Assembly: GCA_003574785.1 (NCBI GenBank)
Contig: QORU01000016.1
Location: 62,001 to 126,000, forward strand
Source of the DNA: Taklimakanibacter deserti
GTDB lineage: Bacteria; Pseudomonadota; Alphaproteobacteria; Rhizobiales; Aestuariivirgaceae
Direction of reading: 5' to 3'
Length of the DNA stretch: 64,000 nucleotides
Below the pieces are notes generated by a model. It did no database searches. It was not told where the DNA came from and saw only the letters and a list, made by a program, of their open reading frames with translations. Made by a program: the position numbers and the translations under genes. This document shows, in pieces, positions 16,473 through 25,092 of this stretch. The first letter of the stretch is position 1. Each line of letters opens with the position of its first letter.

Positions 16473-17681
16473 ATGAACGCGATCGATTTCGTGACGCCGA
16501 ACCGTCTGACCGACGATGAGCGCGCGGGCCTTCCGCCCTGGACCTATTTCAACAAGGAGCTCTTCCTGATCGAGCAGGAGGAGCTGTTCCGCCGCCACTG
16601 GCAGCTCGCCTGCCATGTGAGCGACATCCCCAAGGAAGGCGACTGGACGACCTTCGACATCGCCGGCGAGCGCGCGCTCATCGTGCGCGGCAAGGACAAT
16701 GTCGTGCGCGCTTTCCACAATGTGTGCCGGCATCGGGGCTCGCGCGTGGTGGCGGGCGAGAGCGGGCGCTGCAAGAGCGCCATGGTCTGCCCGTTCCATG
16801 GCTGGTCCTATAATCTCGATGGCACGCTGCGCGCGGTGCCGAAGGCCAAGACCTTCCCCAAGCTCGATCCCGTGACCCATGGCCTGGTGCCGGTCGAGCA
16901 CGAGATCTGGCACGGTTTCGTGTTCGTCCGCTTCAAGCCGGGCCCGCAGGGCTCGGTCGCCGAGCTGATGGCACCGCATGAGGCGGAGGCCTCTGCCTAC
17001 AGGCTCACCGACATCAGGCCCTACGCGCCGCAGACCCGCGACGTCCTCGAAGTGAACTGGAAGGCGGTACGCGACGTCGACAATGAAGGCTATCACGTGC
17101 CGATCGCCCATCCCGCCCTCCACGACCTCTATGGCCAGCAATATAAGGATGGCAGGCCTTCGGCCGGCGTGTCGCGCTCGGAAGGTCGCATCACCGGCGT
17201 GTCGCCGCGCTTCTGGAGTGTGCGCAACTATGTGAAGCACCGCCCGGTGATGGAGCATCTGCCGGAAGAGGCAAGGGGGCGCTGGGTCTATCTCGGCATG
17301 TTCCCCAATCTGGTCATCATGCTCTATCCCGACCTCATCGGCTTCTATCAGGAATTGCCGGTGGAAGTGGGCAAGACGGTGCAGCGCATGGCCTATTACG
17401 CGCCTGTGGCCGACAGCCGCGAAGCCAAGGTGGCGCGCTATCTCGCCCACCGCATCGACCGCGTCACCGGTGCCGAGGATGCGCAGCTCATCAAATGGTC
17501 CTGGGAATCGATGCAGTCCTCGGGCTTCAGCACCATGATCCTGTCCGATCTCGAGGCCGGTGTGCGCGACTATCACGACATGCTGCGCCGGAAGATCCCG
17601 GTGTCGGCCTTGACCGACGAGCCGGCCAAGGGCCAGGTCGAGACGATCAACCAGACGCTGCTCGCCGCCCAGCGCAATTGA
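16473..17681 (+). CDS. Rieske non-haem iron oxygenase, alpha subunit
   Basis: Encodes 402 residues. The N-terminal Rieske domain binds [2Fe-2S] through Cys85-x-His87 (NVCRHRGSRVV) and Cys106-x2-His109 (VCPFHGWSYNLDG). The C-terminal catalytic domain has the iron-binding helix NWKAVRDVDNEGYHVPIAHP with both histidines. The general architecture resembles quaternary-amine or methylamine-type monooxygenases (choline, carnitine, stachydrine), which fits the BetI-like operator, but the substrate is not proven. No reductase or ferredoxin gene is adjacent. The strong AAAGGAGG site fixes the start. A polyamine/betaine-type ABC transporter follows. Confidence 0.88.
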   Translation: MNAIDFVTPNRLTDDERAGLPPWTYFNKELFLIEQEELFRRHWQLACHVSDIPKEGDWTTFDIAGERALIVRGKDNVVRAFHNVCRHRGSRVVAGESGRCKSAMVCPFHGWSYNLDGTLRAVPKAKTFPKLDPVTHGLVPVEHEIWHGFVFVRFKPGPQGSVAELMAPHEAEASAYRLTDIRPYAPQTRDVLEVNWKAVRDVDNEGYHVPIAHPALHDLYGQQYKDGRPSAGVSRSEGRITGVSPRFWSVRNYVKHRPVMEHLPEEARGRWVYLGMFPNLVIMLYPDLIGFYQELPVEVGKTVQRMAYYAPVADSREAKVARYLAHRIDRVTGAEDAQLIKWSWESMQSSGFSTMILSDLEAGVRDYHDMLRRKIPVSALTDEPAKGQVETINQTLLAAQRN

Positions 17682-17760
17682 GCGGCACGCCCCCCTTGCA
17701 GGCCGAAAGCCGGGCATGGCACAGTCATGTCCTAACAAAAAAGCCCTAAGGGAGGGAAAA

Positions 17761-18816
17761 GTGAGAACCATGAACTGGATGTCCGCCGCGCTCGCCGCCG
17801 GCGCGACGATGCTGCTTGCGGCCAGCCTGGCGCAGGCCTCCGACAAGCTCGTGATTTCCAATTGGGACGGCTACATGCCGAAGGACCTGCCGGAGAAATT
17901 CAAGGCGGAGACCGGCATCGAGGTCGAGGTCGCGGTGCATGCGACCAATGAAGAGATCATGGGCAAGGTCGTCGCCTCGAAAGGCGAGGGCTATGATGTG
18001 CTCTTCGTCTCCTCGCCCTTCGCCGAGGCCCTGAGCAAGCTCGGCATCGCCGCCAAGCTCGACCACGGCAAGATTCCCAATATCGCCAATCTTTATCCGG
18101 AAGCGGCCCAGCTCAAGCATGATCCGGGCAACAGCTTCTCGATCCCCTATGCCTGGGGCACCACCGGCCTGTGCTACCGCTCGGACGTGGTGAAGGCCGC
18201 GCCGACGAGCTGGAACGATCTCCTGAAGCCCGCCGATGACCTCAAGGGCAAGATCACCATGCTCTCGACCGATCGCTGGTTGATGGCGGCGGGCGAATTG
18301 GCACTCGGCATGTCGGTCAACGAGATCGACCCGGCCAAGCTCGACCAGGTGAAGGCGCTGCTGATCGAAACGAAGAAGACGCTTCTCGCTTATGACGACA
18401 CGACATTCTTTTCCAAGCTTGTCTCGGGCGAAGCCTCTCTGGTGCAGGCCTGGGATGGCTGGTGCAATTACGGCATCGCCGAGAAGCCGGAGATCAAATA
18501 TGTGATCCCGAAGGAAGGCTCCGACCTCTGGGTCGACACGATGGTGCTCGTGGAAGGATCGAAGAACAAAGACGCCGCCTATAAATTCCTCGACTATATT
18601 TTGAAGGCCGATACCGGAAAATGGGTGGTCGAGAACATCATGTACAAGACGCCCAACAAGGCCGGCATGGAGGCGATCGACAAGTCCATGCTGGAGAAGT
18701 ATCCGAACATGGCGATCGCCCCCGCGGATCTCCTCAAATATGAGCAATTGCGCGACCTGGGCGACGGCATGAAAGTCTTCTCGAAGGTGGTCACCGAAAT
18801 CACTTCCGCGAAATAA
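17761..18816 (+). CDS. Polyamine-type ABC transporter, periplasmic substrate-binding protein
   Basis: Encodes 351 residues. GTG 17761 follows AAGGGAGGG by five bases; the signal peptide runs through MNWMSAALAAGATMLLAASL to ASLAQA. The mature part starts SDKLVISNWDGYMPKDLPEKF, the PotD/PotF pattern, with YDVLFVSS, IPYAWGTTGLCYR and TDRWLMAAGELALGMSVNE. Ligand could be putrescine, spermidine or a betaine-like amine taken up for the upstream Rieske enzyme. Two permease genes follow; no ATPase gene is present. Confidence 0.9.
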   Translation: MRTMNWMSAALAAGATMLLAASLAQASDKLVISNWDGYMPKDLPEKFKAETGIEVEVAVHATNEEIMGKVVASKGEGYDVLFVSSPFAEALSKLGIAAKLDHGKIPNIANLYPEAAQLKHDPGNSFSIPYAWGTTGLCYRSDVVKAAPTSWNDLLKPADDLKGKITMLSTDRWLMAAGELALGMSVNEIDPAKLDQVKALLIETKKTLLAYDDTTFFSKLVSGEASLVQAWDGWCNYGIAEKPEIKYVIPKEGSDLWVDTMVLVEGSKNKDAAYKFLDYILKADTGKWVVENIMYKTPNKAGMEAIDKSMLEKYPNMAIAPADLLKYEQLRDLGDGMKVFSKVVTEITSAK

Positions 18817-18835
18817 GGTTCAACCCGGCGGAGCG

Positions 18836-19735
18836 ATGCGGACCCAACCGCATCGCTCGGCTTTCACGGGTGTCATGCCGCAAAGACTGGCGTCTCTCTT
18901 ACTGATGCTTCCCGGCCTTCTGTGGCTGGGCATCCTGATGGTGGTGCCGTGCGCCATCATCCTCGTCACCGCCTTCTATGAGCGCGGCATCTATGGCGGC
19001 GTCGACTGGTCGGTCGCGACCTTCGGCAATTTCGTGCGCGCCGGCGAATGGCTCTATCTCTCGATCTTCCTCGATTCGGCGCGCATCGCCGGTCTCGCCG
19101 CCTTCTTCGCGCTGCTCGTCGGCTATCCGGCGGCCTATGCGATCTCCAGGGCGGCGCCCGAGCGCCAGACGGCGCTCCTGTTCCTCGCCATGCTGCCCTT
19201 CTGGACGAATTACCTCATCCGCACCTATGCCTGGATCGTTCTTCTCAATCCCTCCGGCCTCGCCAACAATTTCCTGCAATGGCTCGGCCTGATCCATTCG
19301 CCGCTGCCGATCCTCTATAATGAATTCGCCGTCATCCTGGGCCTCGTCTATAATTACGTGCCCTTCGTGATCCTCGCGGTCTATTCGGCGCTGCAGCGCC
19401 TCGATCCGTCCTATGCCGAGGCCTCGCGCGATCTGGGCGCCACGGCGGCCACCACCTTCTGGCGCATCACCCTGCCGCTGACGGCGCCGGGCGTCGCCGC
19501 GGGCGCGGTCTTCGTCTTCGTGCTCTCCATCGGCAATTTCGTGACGCCCGACCTCCTGGGCGGCGGCAAATTGCAAATGGTCGGCAATCTCATCTATGAC
19601 CAGTTCCTCACCGCCCGCGACTGGCCCTTCGGCTCGGCACTCTCGGTCATCCTCATCGCCATCATGCTCGTGCTGCTCTTTGCCCAGGCGGTGGCAGCCA
19701 ACCGGGCACGGGGGGAAGGCAAGAGCCATGCGTAA
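18836..19735 (+). CDS. Polyamine-type ABC transporter permease (PotB-like)
   Basis: Encodes a 299-residue inner-membrane permease with about six helices. The cytoplasmic coupling loop EASRDLGATAATTFWRITLP is the EAA motif that contacts the ATPase. The start ATG is 20 bases after the binding-protein stop; an internal Met at residue 14 (MPQRLASLLLML) is also possible, since the first 13 residues look unlike a normal N-terminus. The last eight bases overlap the next permease gene. Confidence 0.88.
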   Translation: MRTQPHRSAFTGVMPQRLASLLLMLPGLLWLGILMVVPCAIILVTAFYERGIYGGVDWSVATFGNFVRAGEWLYLSIFLDSARIAGLAAFFALLVGYPAAYAISRAAPERQTALLFLAMLPFWTNYLIRTYAWIVLLNPSGLANNFLQWLGLIHSPLPILYNEFAVILGLVYNYVPFVILAVYSALQRLDPSYAEASRDLGATAATTFWRITLPLTAPGVAAGAVFVFVLSIGNFVTPDLLGGGKLQMVGNLIYDQFLTARDWPFGSALSVILIAIMLVLLFAQAVAANRARGEGKSHA

Positions 19736-20492
19736 GGCCTATCTCGCTCTCGTCTATGTCTTTCTCTATACGCCGATCGTCGTGCTGATGGTGCTTTCCT
19801 TCAACAAGGCGGGCCTGCCAACCGCCTGGACCGGCTTTTCGACCGAGTGGTACGGGCGGCTTCTGGAAAGCCCCAAGATCATCGCCGCGGCCAGGAATTC
19901 GCTGATCGTCGCCGTGGCTTCGACCCTCATCGCGACGGCGATCGGCACGCTCCTTGCTCTCGGCGTCGAGCGGCGCAAGGCCTCGTCCGGGCTCGATGCG
20001 CTGCTCTTCATGCCGATGATCATCCCCGATATCGTGCTGGCGATCGCGCTGCTTTCCTTCTTCACGCTGGTGAAATTCACCCTGGGCCTTCATTCCATCA
20101 TCCTGGCGCATGTCGTCTTCAACATCGCTTTCGTCTGCGCCGTGGTGCGCGCCAGGCTCAAGAGCTTCGACTGGTCCCTGACCGAGGCCTCGCGCGATCT
20201 CGGCGCCACGGCGCTCGCGACCTTCCGGCATGTGACCTTTCCGCTCATCTGGCCGGCGGTGGTCGCGGCGGCCTTGCTCGCTTTCACTTTGTCGATCGAT
20301 GAATTCATCATCGCCTATTTCACCGCCGGCGCCGGGCAGGGCTCGACCACTCTGCCGATGCAGATCTATGCCATGATCCGCTTCGGGGTCACGCCCGAGA
20401 TCAATGCGATGGCGACGATCATATTGCTCATGAGCTTCATCCTGGTGCTGCTGGCGCAGCGCTTCAACCGCGCCAGCATGCCGGGCACGTGA
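19728..20492 (+). CDS. Polyamine-type ABC transporter permease (PotC-like)
   Basis: Encodes a 254-residue permease with about six helices, starting MRKAYLALVYVFLYTPIVVL. The EAA coupling loop is EASRDLGATALATFRHVTFP and LSIDEFIIAYFTAGAGQGST is typical of PotC. ATG 19728 overlaps the previous gene by eight bases; the longer open frame runs inside that gene and is rejected. The transporter would need an ATPase encoded elsewhere. Confidence 0.9.
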   Translation: MRKAYLALVYVFLYTPIVVLMVLSFNKAGLPTAWTGFSTEWYGRLLESPKIIAAARNSLIVAVASTLIATAIGTLLALGVERRKASSGLDALLFMPMIIPDIVLAIALLSFFTLVKFTLGLHSIILAHVVFNIAFVCAVVRARLKSFDWSLTEASRDLGATALATFRHVTFPLIWPAVVAAALLAFTLSIDEFIIAYFTAGAGQGSTTLPMQIYAMIRFGVTPEINAMATIILLMSFILVLLAQRFNRASMPGT

Positions 20493-20527
20493 TAATCTGC
20501 TAGGAGAGAGACGAAAGGGGTCACCTT

Positions 20528-21907
20528 ATGGCAAAGAAGGCAGTGAAGAAGAAGGCGGCGAAGAAGCCGGCCAAGAAGAAAGCCGCACGCAAGGCGGCCA
20601 AGAAACCGAAGAAGGTCATCGCGCTGTTTCCGGAGGCGGCCTTCGGCCCGGCACTGAACTCGGTCGGCATCGGCCAGGCATTGGAGAAACTCGGCCACAA
20701 GGTGGTCTTCCTCTCCGATCCGGGCTTCCTCGATGTCTATAAGGGTTATGGTTTCGAGGCCCACGCCGTGAACCTGTCGGAGCCTCTGCCGCCCGAGGAG
20801 ATGGCGAAATTCTGGGTCGATTTCATCAACGGCCACATCCCCAATTTCCGCAAGAGCCCCTACGACCAGATCGACAATTACGTGAAGGGCTGCTGGGAGA
20901 TGATCGTCGAGACCGCAAAATGGGCCGAGAAGGATTTGCCCGGCGTCCTCGCCACCGTGAAGCCGGACGTCGTCTGCGTCGACAATGTCATCCTGTTTCC
21001 GGCGATCAAGCGCTATGCCCGCGATAACGACAAGCCCTGGGTCAGGATCATCTCATGCTCGGAAAACGAGATCGAGGATCCGGATATCCCGCCGCATCTC
21101 TCCGGCCTAGGTGAGAAAGACAAGGAGGGCTTCGCCCGCTTTCGCAAGCGCTTCAACGAAGTAATCAAGCCCATTCATGACAACTTCACCGAGTTTCTGA
21201 AGAGCGTCGGCGAAGAGAAATACCCCCTTGGACAATTCTTCGAAGCCTCCCCGCATATGAATCTGCTGCTCTATCCAACAGCCGTGAAGTTCAAGCGCCG
21301 CCACAAGCTGCCGCCCAAGCAGTTTCAGTATCTCGAAGGCTGCGTACGCAAGGAGGTACCGTACAAGGTGCCGAAGTTCAAGAAGAACAATGACAAGCCT
21401 TTACTCTATGTGAGCTTCGGCTCGCTGGGCTCGGGCGATGTTGATCTTCTGAAACGCCTTATCGTGACGCTCGGCAGATTGCCGGTCCGGGCGCTGGTCA
21501 ATGTCGGCGATTACATCGATCAATATACGGATGTGCCGCCCAATATGCATATCGCCACGTGGTACCCGCAGCCTTCGGTGATCCCGCAAGTCGATGCCGT
21601 CATCCATCACGGCGGCAACAACTCCTTCACCGAATGCCTCTATTTCGGCAAGCCCGCCATCATCATGCCCTATGTCTGGGACGGCCATGACAATGCGACC
21701 CGCGTTGAGGAGACGGGCCACGGCTTCAAGCTCGACCGCTATGAGTGGACGGATGCCGACATGGCCGATCGGATCGAGAGGATGCTCACCGACAAGAAGA
21801 TGAAGGCGAAGCTCAAGAAGACGTCGAAGGCCATGCGAAGCAAGAAGGGGCCGGCCAAGGCGGCCAAGGTCATCGACGGGCTCCTGCGCCGCAAGAAGGC
21901 CGCGTGA
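20528..21907 (+). CDS. UDP-glycosyltransferase-like protein with histone-H1-like Lys/Ala tails
   Basis: Encodes 459 residues. Residues 1-29 are almost only Lys, Ala and Pro (MAKKAVKKKAAKKPAKKKAA and nine more), like the tails of bacterial histone-H1-like proteins. From residue 30 a GT-B glycosyltransferase of the UGT/MGT family follows: KVIALFPEAAFGPALNSVGI, LLYVSFGSLGSGDVDLLKRL, and a C-terminal donor site ATWYPQPSVIPQVDAVIHHG with NNSFTECLYFGKPAIIMPYV. The end is again Lys-rich (KKMKAKLKKTSKAMRSKKGP). ATG 20528 has GAGAGACG and GGGGTC upstream. It overlaps the first cupin by one base (TGATG). Sugar acceptor unknown; the tail may bind nucleic acid or anionic membrane. Confidence 0.85.
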   Translation: MAKKAVKKKAAKKPAKKKAARKAAKKPKKVIALFPEAAFGPALNSVGIGQALEKLGHKVVFLSDPGFLDVYKGYGFEAHAVNLSEPLPPEEMAKFWVDFINGHIPNFRKSPYDQIDNYVKGCWEMIVETAKWAEKDLPGVLATVKPDVVCVDNVILFPAIKRYARDNDKPWVRIISCSENEIEDPDIPPHLSGLGEKDKEGFARFRKRFNEVIKPIHDNFTEFLKSVGEEKYPLGQFFEASPHMNLLLYPTAVKFKRRHKLPPKQFQYLEGCVRKEVPYKVPKFKKNNDKPLLYVSFGSLGSGDVDLLKRLIVTLGRLPVRALVNVGDYIDQYTDVPPNMHIATWYPQPSVIPQVDAVIHHGGNNSFTECLYFGKPAIIMPYVWDGHDNATRVEETGHGFKLDRYEWTDADMADRIERMLTDKKMKAKLKKTSKAMRSKKGPAKAAKVIDGLLRRKKAA

Positions 21908-22272
21908 TGGGCAAGGGCCTTAGCTCCACCGCCCCTCATATCGCGGATCCCGCGCACTATGCGGGGCCGCTCAAGGATTGGGGCCATCAGCCCGATCCCA
22001 TCGCCGGCCATTCCAAGAGCGACGGCGTGCTCTTGCACAAGGGGCCGAACGGGCAGCCGGAATCGGGCTTGTGGCAATGCACGCCCGGCACCTGGCCGCT
22101 CTCGATTCCGCGCGACGAATTGTGCTACTTCGTCTCCGGACGCGCCACTTACACGCATCAATCGGGTGAGACGATCGAGATCGTGCCGGGCACGGCCGTG
22201 CTGTTCCCGGCCGGCTGGACCGGGATCTGCGTGGTCCATGAGACCATGCGCAATGTTTATATGCTGAGTTAG
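21907..22272 (+). CDS. Cupin-domain protein (first of a tandem pair)
   Basis: Encodes a 121-residue single cupin. The barrel includes PRDELCYFVSGRATYTHQSG and ETIEIVPGTAVLFPAGWTG, the pattern of DUF861/(S)-ureidoglycine aminohydrolase-like cupins, followed by VHETMRNVYML. Only some of the usual metal-binding histidines are visible. It starts one base inside the glycosyltransferase stop and is about half identical to the next gene, so the two arose by duplication. Confidence 0.8.
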   Translation: MGKGLSSTAPHIADPAHYAGPLKDWGHQPDPIAGHSKSDGVLLHKGPNGQPESGLWQCTPGTWPLSIPRDELCYFVSGRATYTHQSGETIEIVPGTAVLFPAGWTGICVVHETMRNVYMLS

Positions 22273-22280
22273 GAGAAGAG

Positions 22281-22646
22281 ATGCCGACCAACCTGCAGTC
22301 GTCAGCGCCCCATATCGTCGATCCGGCGCGCTACCCGGGCCCGTTCAAGGACTGGGGTGTGATCCCGACCATGATCGAGGGGCAATCGCACACCTCAGGC
22401 ATCGTCCTGCATAAGGGACCGGAAGGCCAGAGCGAGACCGGCATCTGGATCTGCACGCCAGGCTTCTGGAACTGCCATGTCACCAAGGACGAGTTCTGCC
22501 ATTTCCTTCTCGGCCGCTGCACCTATACGCATGAGTCGGGCGACGTCATCGAGATCACACCCGACACGACGGCCTTCTTTCCCAAGGACTGGAAAGGCAC
22601 CTGCCGGGTGCATGAAACGATCCGCAAGGTTTATATGATCCGATAG
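22281..22646 (+). CDS. Cupin-domain protein (second of a tandem pair)
   Basis: 121 residues, the same length as the preceding cupin and alignable throughout: SSAPHIVDPARYPGPFKDWG against SSTAPHIADPAHYAGPLKDW, then TKDEFCHFLLGRCTYTHESG and DVIEITPDTTAFFPKDWKGT. AGGAGAAG precedes the ATG. It probably forms a hetero- or homodimer with its neighbour. Function unknown; co-transcription with the glycosyltransferase suggests sugar or small-molecule chemistry. Confidence 0.8.
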   Translation: MPTNLQSSAPHIVDPARYPGPFKDWGVIPTMIEGQSHTSGIVLHKGPEGQSETGIWICTPGFWNCHVTKDEFCHFLLGRCTYTHESGDVIEITPDTTAFFPKDWKGTCRVHETIRKVYMIR

Positions 22647-22686
22647 GCTACGGTATGAGCACGGTTTAGCGTGTGATCGTGGTGCG

Positions 22687-23058
22687 ATGCCTGGTGCACT
22701 CTACTTGCCGGACTGGATGCCGATGGCCGAGCGCGCGGCACGGCAGCTGCGCGTGACGACGACGGGTGCCAGGGGTGCGCGTCATGCGCTCTATGTCGTG
22801 CTCCTCAAAGACACCCGCCGCATGGGTCGGTGGGGTCTCTATGTTGGCGAGACGTCACTCGACCCCGACCTCCGCTTCGATCAACACAAGACCGGCTACA
22901 AGGCGAGCCGGTACGTGAACCGGTTCGGGCTCCGCTTGCTTCCCCAACTCTTCGAGCATTTCAACCCGTTACGCCGCTGGGAAGCCGTTGAGCTTGAGCC
23001 TGCGCTGGCGGAAGCCTTCCGACACGCCGGCGTGCCGTGGGTGGAGGGCGGCCATTGA
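22687..23058 (+). CDS. GIY-YIG-like nuclease-domain protein
   Basis: A 123-residue protein. HALYVVLLKD followed after 13 residues by GLYVGETSLDPDLRFDQHKTG matches the spacing of GIY-YIG endonuclease folds (two beta strands, then R and H on the first helix), and VELEPALAEAFRHAGVPWVE may supply the acidic metal ligand. A catalytic role is not certain because the first motif is LYVV, not GIY. It ends 36 bases before a strong hairpin shared with the convergent homospermidine synthase gene. Confidence 0.6.
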   Translation: MPGALYLPDWMPMAERAARQLRVTTTGARGARHALYVVLLKDTRRMGRWGLYVGETSLDPDLRFDQHKTGYKASRYVNRFGLRLLPQLFEHFNPLRRWEAVELEPALAEAFRHAGVPWVEGGH

Positions 23059-23094
23059 ATCACACAATCCACTCGCAGGCGCTGCGTCTTTCGG

Positions 23095-23119
23095 CCCTCT
23101 CCCCCGTTGGGGGAGAGGG
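23095..23119. terminator. Bidirectional terminator-like hairpin
   Basis: CCCTCTCCCCC, loop GTT, GGGGGAGAGGG: a perfect 11-bp GC-rich stem between the convergent GIY-YIG-like and homospermidine synthase genes. There is no clear U-tract on either side, so it may act as a convergent blocker or be one of the common GGGGGAGAGGG palindromes of rhizobial genomes. Confidence 0.6.
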
Positions 23120-23131
23120 GAATTAGTGCAC

Positions 23132-24562
23132 TTACTTCACGATGATGTTGGTGAACTGCCAGGGATCGCGCTTGTCGATCTCCTCGGCGAAGAGCGTCTG
23201 GCGGTCGGTGAGCGGAGTCCAGTCGGTATAGACGCCGGTCATCTGGCCGAGATAGGGCAATTGCACGTCGAGACAGCGGCGGAAATCCATCTCGTCCGTC
23301 TCGACGACGCCGGCCTTGGGATTCTCGATCGCCCAGACCATTCCGGCGAGCACGGCGCTCGTCACCTGGAGGCCGGTGGCATTCTGGTAGGGCGCAAGCT
23401 TGCGCGCCTCCTCGATGGTGAGTTGCGAGCCATACCAATAGGCGTTCTTCTTGTGGCCATAGAGCAGCACGCCCAATTCGTCGCGCCCGTCGACGATCTC
23501 ATCCTCATCGAGGATGTGGATATGCGACTGCTTCTTGCCGCCGCTGCCGAACATCTCGTGCAGCGACAGGACCGCGTCGTTGGACGGGTGGTAGGCATAG
23601 TGGCAGGTCGGCCGGTAGGTGACCTTGCGACCCTCGCGAACGGTAAAATAGTCGGCGATCGAGATCGCCTCATTGTGTGTGACGAGGAAGCCATATTGCG
23701 GGCCGGGCGTCGGCGTCCATGACCTGACCCGCGTATTGGCGCCCGGGGTCGTGATATAGATCGCGGCGCCGCAGCCCGTCTTGTGCTTCCTGCCGCCGGG
23801 CGGCAGCTTCTTCTCGTTCGTGCCCCAGCCGAGCTCGGCCGGCTGCAGGCCCTCGGAGATGAAGCCTTCCACCGACCAGGTGTTGACGAAGGTGTCGAGC
23901 GGCTTCGGCTTCTTGGCGCGCTGCGTGTCGCGCTCGGCGATATGGATGCCCTTGATGCCGAGGCGCTTCATGAGCTTGCCCCAGTCTTCCCGCGTCTTCG
24001 GCTCCTTGACCTTTACCTTGGTGGCCTCGGCGATATCGAGTAGCGCCTGCTTGACGAACCACGACACCATGCCGGGATTGGCGCCGCAGCAGGAGACGGA
24101 GGTATGTCCACCCTTGTACTTCTCCTTGAGCTCGAGGACGTGCTCGCGCATGGCGTAATTGGTGCGCGCCGAATTATCGAGCTTGCTGTTGTAGTAGAAG
24201 CCGGGCCACGGCTCGACGACGGTGTCGATGTAAAGGGAGCCGGTCGCCTGTGCCAGCTTCTGGATGTCGACGGATGACACATCGACGGAGAGATTGACGA
24301 TGAAAGCCTGGCCAGGCCCCGCGGTGACAAGGGGCGTCAGCACGGATTTGTAATTCTGCCTGGTGAGCCCTTCCTTGATGAAGGCGATGCCTTCCTTGTC
24401 GGCGATACGCCGATTGTACTCGTCAGGATCGATGATGGTGATCTTGCTCCGGTCACAGGCGATATGGCGCAAGATGAGGGGGAGGGTGCCCCGTCCGATC
24501 GAGCCAAACCCGATCATCACGATGGGGCCGTTCCAGGTCGCGTGTTGTGGCCAGAGGGTCAT
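23132..24562 (-). CDS. hss: Homospermidine synthase
   Basis: Encodes 476 residues. It makes sym-homospermidine from putrescine with NAD+. The Rossmann start GPIVMIGFGSIGRGTLPLIL binds NAD. YIDTVVEPWPGFYYNSKLDN, SVSCCGANPGMVSWFVKQAL and TCHYAYHPSNDAVLSLHEMF are characteristic of bacterial homospermidine synthases, and the length is normal. ATG 24562 (MTLWPQHATWNGP) is chosen; an upstream extension of 23 residues has no resemblance. Homospermidine is the typical polyamine of many Rhizobiales. The polyamine-type transporter at 17.8-20.5 kb may serve the same pool. Confidence 0.95.
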   Translation of the reverse strand: MTLWPQHATWNGPIVMIGFGSIGRGTLPLILRHIACDRSKITIIDPDEYNRRIADKEGIAFIKEGLTRQNYKSVLTPLVTAGPGQAFIVNLSVDVSSVDIQKLAQATGSLYIDTVVEPWPGFYYNSKLDNSARTNYAMREHVLELKEKYKGGHTSVSCCGANPGMVSWFVKQALLDIAEATKVKVKEPKTREDWGKLMKRLGIKGIHIAERDTQRAKKPKPLDTFVNTWSVEGFISEGLQPAELGWGTNEKKLPPGGRKHKTGCGAAIYITTPGANTRVRSWTPTPGPQYGFLVTHNEAISIADYFTVREGRKVTYRPTCHYAYHPSNDAVLSLHEMFGSGGKKQSHIHILDEDEIVDGRDELGVLLYGHKKNAYWYGSQLTIEEARKLAPYQNATGLQVTSAVLAGMVWAIENPKAGVVETDEMDFRRCLDVQLPYLGQMTGVYTDWTPLTDRQTLFAEEIDKRDPWQFTNIIVK

Positions 24563-24702
24563 TTTATGCAAGCACTCCGTTGATGTTGATGACGGCTGCT
24601 CTTTAGCGGAGAGTTTTGTCGCATAACACAAAAAATTGCCCTGTTAAAAACCTTGACGGCCAGCCCGACAAATGACGAAATAGCCGTCGAGCAGGGGATC
24701 CG

Positions 24703-24960
24703 ATGCATAAAACAGCAATTCTTCTTTTGGCGGCCTTGGCCTTGAGCGCATGCGCCGGGCGCTATGGCCATGACGAGCCGAGCTATCGGCAGTGCGAGCG
24801 CCTGGCGCGCGAAGAAGGCCAGGTCATCAAACACATCGACACGACGCTCAGATATCGTCGCAAGCACTATCCGGGGCCAGAGGTCGACGAGGAGCTGCGG
24901 CAGGCCCGTCAGCTGCGCCGCGAGATACACAGCGAAAGGCGCGACCTCGGCTGCATCTGA
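24703..24960 (+). CDS. Small putative lipoprotein
   Basis: 85 residues. MHKTAILLLAALALSAC-AG is a clear lipoprotein signal (lipobox LSAC). The mature part is short, charged and probably helical (RQCERLAREEGQVIKHID, VDEELRQARQLRREI), ending DLGCI with a second cysteine. Family not recognised. It is divergent from homospermidine synthase; the 140 bases between hold both promoters. Confidence 0.7.
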   Translation: MHKTAILLLAALALSACAGRYGHDEPSYRQCERLAREEGQVIKHIDTTLRYRRKHYPGPEVDEELRQARQLRREIHSERRDLGCI

Positions 24961-25020
24961 GGGCCGCCGCCCGCCGAAAAACGCATTTCAGCCGCAAGTT
25001 CCCTAAAACTTGTCCTTGAT

Positions 25021-25049
25021 TTGACGCGATAAACTCTCCCTTAACCTAA
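25021..25049 (+). promoter_or_regulatory. Putative promoter with near-consensus CtrA box
   Basis: TTGACG (25021-25026) could be a -35 element. TAAA (25030-25033), seven bases, TTAAC (25041-25045) differs by one base from the CtrA consensus TTAA-N7-TTAAC. It lies about 50 bases upstream of the LysM/LytM lipoprotein gene, a cell-division-type function, which makes cell-cycle control plausible but unproven. Confidence 0.35.
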
Positions 25050-25092
25050 ACGGGGCATTGTTGCCCTGTCAGTTGGTTCTTGGAGTGTAGGT

